Source: Aralia elata
Taxonomy: Eukaryota > Streptophyta > Magnoliopsida > Apiales > Araliaceae
Direction of reading: 5' to 3'
DNA: 64,000 bases
Assembly (NCBI GenBank): GCA_034770075.1
Contig: CM068378.1
Span: forward strand, 44,792,508-44,856,507
Positions 58,307 through 64,000 of this stretch are shown piece by piece; position 1 is the stretch's first letter; each line of letters starts with the position of its first letter. Both the position numbers and the translations under genes were made by a program. The notes beneath the pieces were generated by a model, which saw nothing but the letters and a program-made list of their open reading frames with translations, was not told where the DNA came from and searched no databases.

Positions 58307-61300
58307 TGTAACGCCCCGATAATCCCTATACTCGCTACAGGCGCCCTCGTGCGTTAATGTACAACCTTACCTTATTATTCACAACATTTTATAATAATAT
58401 GTTGTTAAAAACTCAATAAATTTAAAACTTTTATAATATTCCTTATAACTTTGCCTCAGAATTAAAATCTTTACAATTCCTTAATACAACTCAAGATCAT
58501 ATACCAAATGATCTGATTTAATACATTATCAGTGAGTAAAAATAAAACTCACTCCACAACAATAAGTCTTTTTATTTTAGACAATAACTTTTTTACTCAA
58601 GCGAGTCTGCTAACGATAAATGTCATCTAGCATAAGTACAAACAATACCATACTACAAGTTTTCTAACTTATAACATCTCAAACAGATATAACATAACAG
58701 AGTTACAATACGAAGATTTATTTCTTCTAGCTATAGAGTTTTTGTTGTTAAACTCCTCTTCAATCCCATCTTTTTCCTTCCTCTTTATCGGGATCTCCGG
58801 ATACCTCGTACTTCACTGAAAGTGTTTGTTTGAAGCAAGAGTGAGCACGATGGCTCAACAAGTTCAATAGTTTCACATAACACATAAATCATGCATCATG
58901 CATACTTGGTAATATATTCATGTATGACATTGTATACATGCTTCTCAATTATTATACATCGCACTTAAAACATGCTTCGTAACTTATATCAAATCATGCT
59001 TCACAATTTGTACATATTTCACATGTAATCCTGCTTCATGTTGTTCACATACTTCACAAAAAAATCACACCCATTGATTCCACATAACATCAATAACATC
59101 AATATAGATTCATATTAACAAGTTAATATCACATTGTAACATAACAATGCATATAGTAACAAGTTCTGAAAAACTTGCCTGATAAGTTTATCCAGCACAT
59201 GTTACCATTATTATGTTCCTCGAAAACCTACAATCGTAATATAGTTAACATATTCACATTAGTCACAATACGCATTACAAGTCTTAATTATGACTTTAAC
59301 TTTCAATTTTCTCAACTTTTACGATAGCTTAGCTAATTCATATCTCACTCATACCAACTCGAAATTGGTTCATCTTTGGATAATGAACTACCCATAACAT
59401 GGTCTAACTACCCCTATAGGTGTTATAAACAACAAATTTCTCGAACTGAAAAAGTTCGATTTAAGAGGTCAAACCTGTGGGTTCCCGCAGTGTGTAGCCT
59501 GTTGGACCCCGACTCGGTTAAACGGCCATAACTTCTTCGTTTCTTAACCTTTTGGGGGTGATTCTTGAGTCCATTCTCATCAGAATTTCCCTCTCTACAA
59601 CTTTCATTTAGATTTCAAACCAAGATTCCAATCAGAAGTTGACTCAAAATCGCTCTCAAGGATAGAATGCAAACTAAACTTCATTTTCCTTCACTTGAAA
59701 GACAAACCTTGACACCTTATGTATTATTTAGCTAGTTCATCATGTTATATGACTTACAATCATAGTAATACATAAACCAACACAAAGTCTAACACTTTTA
59801 AAACATGTTTTCAAGATCAAACAATGATCGATTCAAAACTGACACTTAGGGTTTTTACACAACGACAACTTTTAAGTTTAAAACTTATTATGAACATAAC
59901 ATAGCTCCTTTTTCATTTATTTGAAAGATGTTATTATCACCACTTGTAGATCTATAAATAAACTTATGGATATTTAAAAATACTCATAAAAAAATATGTG
60001 GTTTTCTTTTGAAAATCACAACCAACAAAGTTAAGGCTTAACTTTAAACAACCATATCTAGGTTTCTTAAACATACATGGACAAAAATGTGATCTATCTA
60101 CATTTTTACCATCATAGATCCGCCTTATGCCATTGGAACCACCATGTTCCACCATATAGATCATAGATCTCCTAACACAAACCTAGATCTAACAATATTA
60201 ACCAAAACATAAAGTTCTAGGTTTTAGAAATACTTTAAAACCTTTAAGGTTTCTTCTTCTTCTTCTAGATGAAAGGATGTCAAGCTTGAGCATCCTCCTC
60301 TTCTTCTTTCCATGACTTTGATAGAACAGAGCAAGAGCTCATTTACCTCCTTTTCATGGCCATCCACGAATTTCTCTCTCACACTCTCTCTATTGTTCTA
60401 GCTATTTAGCTTAAGGAAAATAAGTGAAAATGAATGAAATGAAATTGTCAAGCCTTGGTTAATCAACCAAGCTTCTCTCTCCTCTTACAATTATGCTTGC
60501 AATAACATTACATACATAATGTATATCTATTCTTTTCTCCCACCACTTAACCAAAGCTAGGTAACCAAAGGTGGTTAAATAAACTAGGGGACAAAGCATT
60601 AATTAAAGTAGATGGGACAAGACATTTGGGGGCTACTTTGTAAGAGATGTGAAAGGCTAGCTCTAGCCCTCTCTTGGCCCAAGATAGGCGGTTTTCCCAT
60701 GCTCCATTTCCCCACACTTTTGTTTTTATTTTTCATTTAATTTATATATAAGTATACTTGCAATAATATTACATACACATATGTGTATTTATCTAATCCC
60801 TCCACCATTTAACTTAATTGTAGTTAACTTTCTAACATTTACCTCAAAGTCAAAATTCAATCAACTTTAGTTAGTTATCAACTTATTCTCCTTCTCCCAA
60901 CAATTAACCAAGGTATGGTTAATTCTCTACAAACATGTAATCCCATGGTTACTTACTAATTCCATGTTGGTCAATTATTCCCTTATAAGAATTAACCTAG
61001 AGTGAATTCACTAACTCCACCTTAGTTAAGTTTCATCTATCATGTATACATACAATTATATATTTATACACATTTTGCTAGCAACTAACCAATGCATGGT
61101 AAAGCTTTAACTTAGTTACCACCTAGGGATACTCAATTAAACTATCTATGGTTAATTCTCATCATCACATGCATTCATCTAGCATTTAACCAATGTTTGG
61201 TTAATGCCCTCTCTTGTTTACCAACTAGGATTATTCAATTAACCTTACATTGGTTAATTCTCTACAACCTTTCATTTCTCCAATACAAGCTACCAACCTA

Positions 61301-62426
61301 GTCCATCATAGCTCTCTTACACTACTTACACACATCACCAACTTGTCACTTACATTCCCTTTTTGCTCCTACCAATGCAACTTTGGACAAAACAAAAGCA
61401 AAAGTCTACCCACTTGTTTTAAAAAAAAATTCCTTTTCTGTTAATAAGAATACTTGCACAATTATATATAAGTATAAATATACTAATGCATATATATAAA
61501 TACACTAACACATACTCTTCTCTCTCTTTATTATCTAAATCTTTCATTTATGAAAAGTTTCCAAACTTTCCATTTATGGAAAGTTTCTACCCTTCCATTT
61601 CTTTGGGCTACTTTAACTCAACGTTGGTTAAAATATGGTCATCCTACTTTACTCATCCTTTGGCTAATTTGTTGGGTTACTCATAAAACCCTAACATATT
61701 AAATCCTTACTCATAGCTTGGGCTTATAATAAATCCCTCTTGGACTATCAATTATCATACATTTGGGCTTATATTTAAATTACCCACCTCACATCTAGGC
61801 AATCCCATATTGGGCTACCATAATCAATCCTCTTATTGAAATTCCCTACATTAATCATACTAGTTAATTACTTAATGATGATCACCCTTCTCGTTTGCCA
61901 ATCAAGCCCAACAGTCAAGCTATGTTCATTCATAACATAGTTTTATCTTGTTTCTCATTAATTAACCTAATTAATTACTCATCTAGGCTTGGATCATTAC
62001 CATCCTACCCTTCATCCTACATTTTCCATTTATGAAAGGTCTCTAACCTTTTCTTATTGGTGGACATCTATACACCACAACTTTCCTTTTATAGAGAATT
62101 CCCAAACTTTCCATTTATGGAAAGTTTCTCCTTTCGTATTTTTTGAATAGTAAATACGCTCTTATACTCCATATAAACGCTATTCGGGAATGTAAAAATT
62201 CGAAAAGAACGAAGAAGCGTTTCTCGCGTGAATAGTGTTTCCCGGGTTATTTTCTAAGAAAATATTTTTTTTCCTCTACGATTCATTAATGCTTATATCG
62301 TATCACATAACACATTAATTAGATCGCAGAAATCCATCTTCATTGGTCACTTAAAATCATAATACACAAATATATCATTACTTCTCCTAAACTTTCTACT
62401 TATGGAAAGTTTCTAGGGTAGCTTCT
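58307..62426 (-). repeat. E6: LTR of another Tekay-like family, minus strand
   Basis: Plus reading starts TGTAACGCCCC, i.e. the element end GGGGCGTTACA. No primer site follows to its left, so this is a 3' or solo LTR. Minus-strand landmarks: donor-like TTAAAG/GTTTTA (60241), a TGAGC/GCTCA hairpin in the conserved CTTG...CTTGC context (about 58830-58860), TTTCAG at 58816. At least 4.1 kb; it appears to be broken by E7 at 62427. Rich in TTAACCAA/TTGGTTAA and AAACTTTCCA/TGGAAAGTTT inverted repeats. No gene. Confidence 0.7.
61563..61586. repeat. Palindromic hairpin in E6 LTR, copy 1
   Basis: AAACTTTCCA-TTTA-TGGAAAGTTT, 10-bp perfect stem. Further copies at 62104-62127 (identical) and 62389-62412 (one arm changed). 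Confidence 0.9.
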
Positions 62427-64000
62427 TGATAAGTAGGCTTCATACCTACTTATTGGATGCTATTTGGTTTCATTCGTTGCTTATCTAATAGCTACTTAGC
62501 ACATTTTCATGCATTTTTCCCTCTCTTTCAGTTTTGATTTACTACTCTCATTATATGGCTTTTGCACGGTTTTTGGTAAATTTGACACGTAGTATATTGC
62601 ATTTGTTGGTTGGGAGCTATTTGATTATTTGTTGCTTGTACAGGACACGAGAATCGAGAGATCAAGCTACAGCAGCACAACAGCAGACTGGCAACTGGCG
62701 CAGCTGCGCCCTGCTTGGCCTTGAGGCCGGCGCAGCTGCGCCCCTCATGTTCATTCCCTGCCCCCGGCGCAGCTGCGGCCCTTTTACAAAGGGCGCCGGC
62801 GCAGCTGCGCCTGTCGCCAGCCAGCCATGCAACACGTTCCATCCAACGAAGTAGCATTATCAGGAAATCATGCAATGCCAGATTTTGAGGGATCAGTGGG
62901 TTTAAACTTTATTAGTGGAAATCAGAATAAGTCAAAATAAGACAAATTAAGCATGTATTATTAACCAATTTGGAATTCAATTTGAAGAGCTCTCTCTCCT
63001 ACACGAAAATTAGAGTAGTTTACTGAATTCTAGCTTCAAACTTGGAAACAACCAACTGAGCAAAAAATTGCATTTGGGAACTGAAGAATGGAGCCATATG
63101 GATGCTGAATTGGAGATTGGGAGCAAGAAATCAACAATCTACACAACTTGGAAAACCATCAGAAGCTGCAGAACGGAAACAGGGAGCTTGAATATTTTCT
63201 GTTTTTGATTAATTTTCCTATTCTGTAATTATGATGATGAACCAATTGTGTATGATGAATTCTAGTATTGTTATTATGAACTAAATTCAATTCTTGGAAT
63301 TATAATGGATCTTTTGCTTAACTAAAATTGATATGCTTCCTTATTATTGCTAGTTGGCTATGTAATGAATGTCTAGCATAATCTATACTTAATGCTTAAT
63401 TGCTTGATCACCAATTACAGTGATAATTTATATGGAATTGAGAAAGGAAATATAAATTGAGATCTAATTATGCTAGCATATGTTCATAATTATTACATTC
63501 CTCGTGAAATTATGTTTCGTGCTTAGGATAGAAATATACCGAAGCACCATATGTGGCCATTTGAGAACTTGTTCTTAAACCCTTTTGATTGTAATTCACA
63601 TAGAGATATAGTGCGTTAATCATCTAGGGTGTTCACATTCATTCTATCAATTGTGGATTTAGTGTGATATGAATATGGTGTATCGAGAGATGGTCATATT
63701 TTACATTCGTGTTCTCGACCAACATTCTATAGTAGTCAATTAGCAACAATAGGAAGCATGGAAATCTAAGTTTGCATTAAGTGAAATTATAATCCCAAGC
63801 TCTTAAAATCTGTATTTTTACAACCATAATTTGTTCTATTTGTTTCATTAGTAATCGTTAGATAATCTCATCACTAAAATCAATTGTTTAAAGAGACCGA
63901 AATAATTATAAAATCGGTGTTTGTAGTCATAAATGCAATTCAATTCCTCGTGGGATCGATACTTTACTTACTTTATATTACTTGTGGATCACGTGCACAT
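62427..64000 (+). repeat. E7: Athila-like LTR, cut by the window end
   Basis: Starts TGATAAGTAGG and near the window end reads CTCGTGGGATCGATACTTTA and ACTTGTGGATCACGTG, matching the last part of E4/E5 LTRs (CTCGTGGGATCGATACTCTA). Contains a GC palindrome island (62697-62811). Interior lies outside the window; left boundary inferred from the TGAT start. Confidence 0.65.
62697..62811. repeat. GC palindrome island in E7 LTR
   Basis: GGCGCAGCTGCGCC, a perfect 14-bp palindrome, at 62697-62710, 62729-62742 and 62798-62811, with a one-base variant at 62766-62779. Overlapping ORFs on both strands here are by-products of the palindromes. Confidence 0.9.

Noticed and set aside
62528..62875. ORFs of 106-115 codons on both strands in E7
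   Set aside because: Created by the GGCGCAGCTGCGCC palindromes; no family resemblance.

Overview
This is a gene-poor, AT-rich stretch of a flowering-plant nuclear genome, most likely a dicot. Almost all of it is transposable elements inserted into one another. The evidence is: Ty3/gypsy and Ty1/copia retroelements of plant lineages, primer-binding sites for plant initiator tRNA-Met and tRNA-Asp, a hAT transposon carrying two exons of a plant DUF21-type gene, and no rRNA, tRNA or intact host gene. The species cannot be identified from what is here.

Layout, left to right. E1 (1-9749, minus) is a Tekay/Del-type chromovirus with ~3.0 kb LTRs, an intact 1243-residue pol frame, a gag frame broken by amber codons, and an extra coiled-coil ORF upstream of gag. 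E1 sits inside the 5' LTR of E2 (9750-18026, plus), a related element with 3.86 kb LTRs that has lost pol and keeps only a decayed gag. Next is a decayed Ty1/copia element (about 18634-22887, minus). A 2.48 kb hAT element (22888-25370; TIRs, 8-bp duplication GCTCTAAT) sits exactly in its primer-binding site. The copia 5' LTR is split by E4 (25754-35824, plus; duplication GTACT), an Athila-like element without pol. E4 itself contains a solo LTR, S1 (30429-33164; duplication AGTCC). Then come the rest of the copia LTR, a Tekay-like LTR piece on the minus strand (to 38984), and two short LTR starts. These are split by E3 (39312-51921, plus; duplication TATAT), a decayed Tekay-type element with 3.8 kb LTRs, and by E5 (52017-58240, minus; duplication AATAT), a young short Athila-like element with one intact 264-residue gag/protease-like ORF. 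The window ends in a minus-strand LTR, E6 (from 58307), apparently interrupted at 62427 by an Athila-like LTR, E7, that runs off the end.

How the parts relate. E1 and E3 follow the chromovirus plan: LTR, tRNA-Met site, gag, protease, RT, RNase H, integrase, chromodomain-like tail, purine tract, LTR. E2, E4 and E5 lack pol and would depend on enzymes from other elements.

Most notable signals: (1) a two-tier stem-loop near the 3' end of LTRs in E1, E2, E3 and S1, with paired base changes and, in all but one copy, an acceptor-like AG 5-12 nt downstream, which suggests a leader intron inside the LTR; (2) phased arrays of short hairpins with compensatory changes in unrelated families; (3) islands of GC-rich stem-loops in otherwise AT-rich LTRs and leaders; (4) the coiled-coil ORF of E1. 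All are read by eye and need alignment, folding and transcript data.
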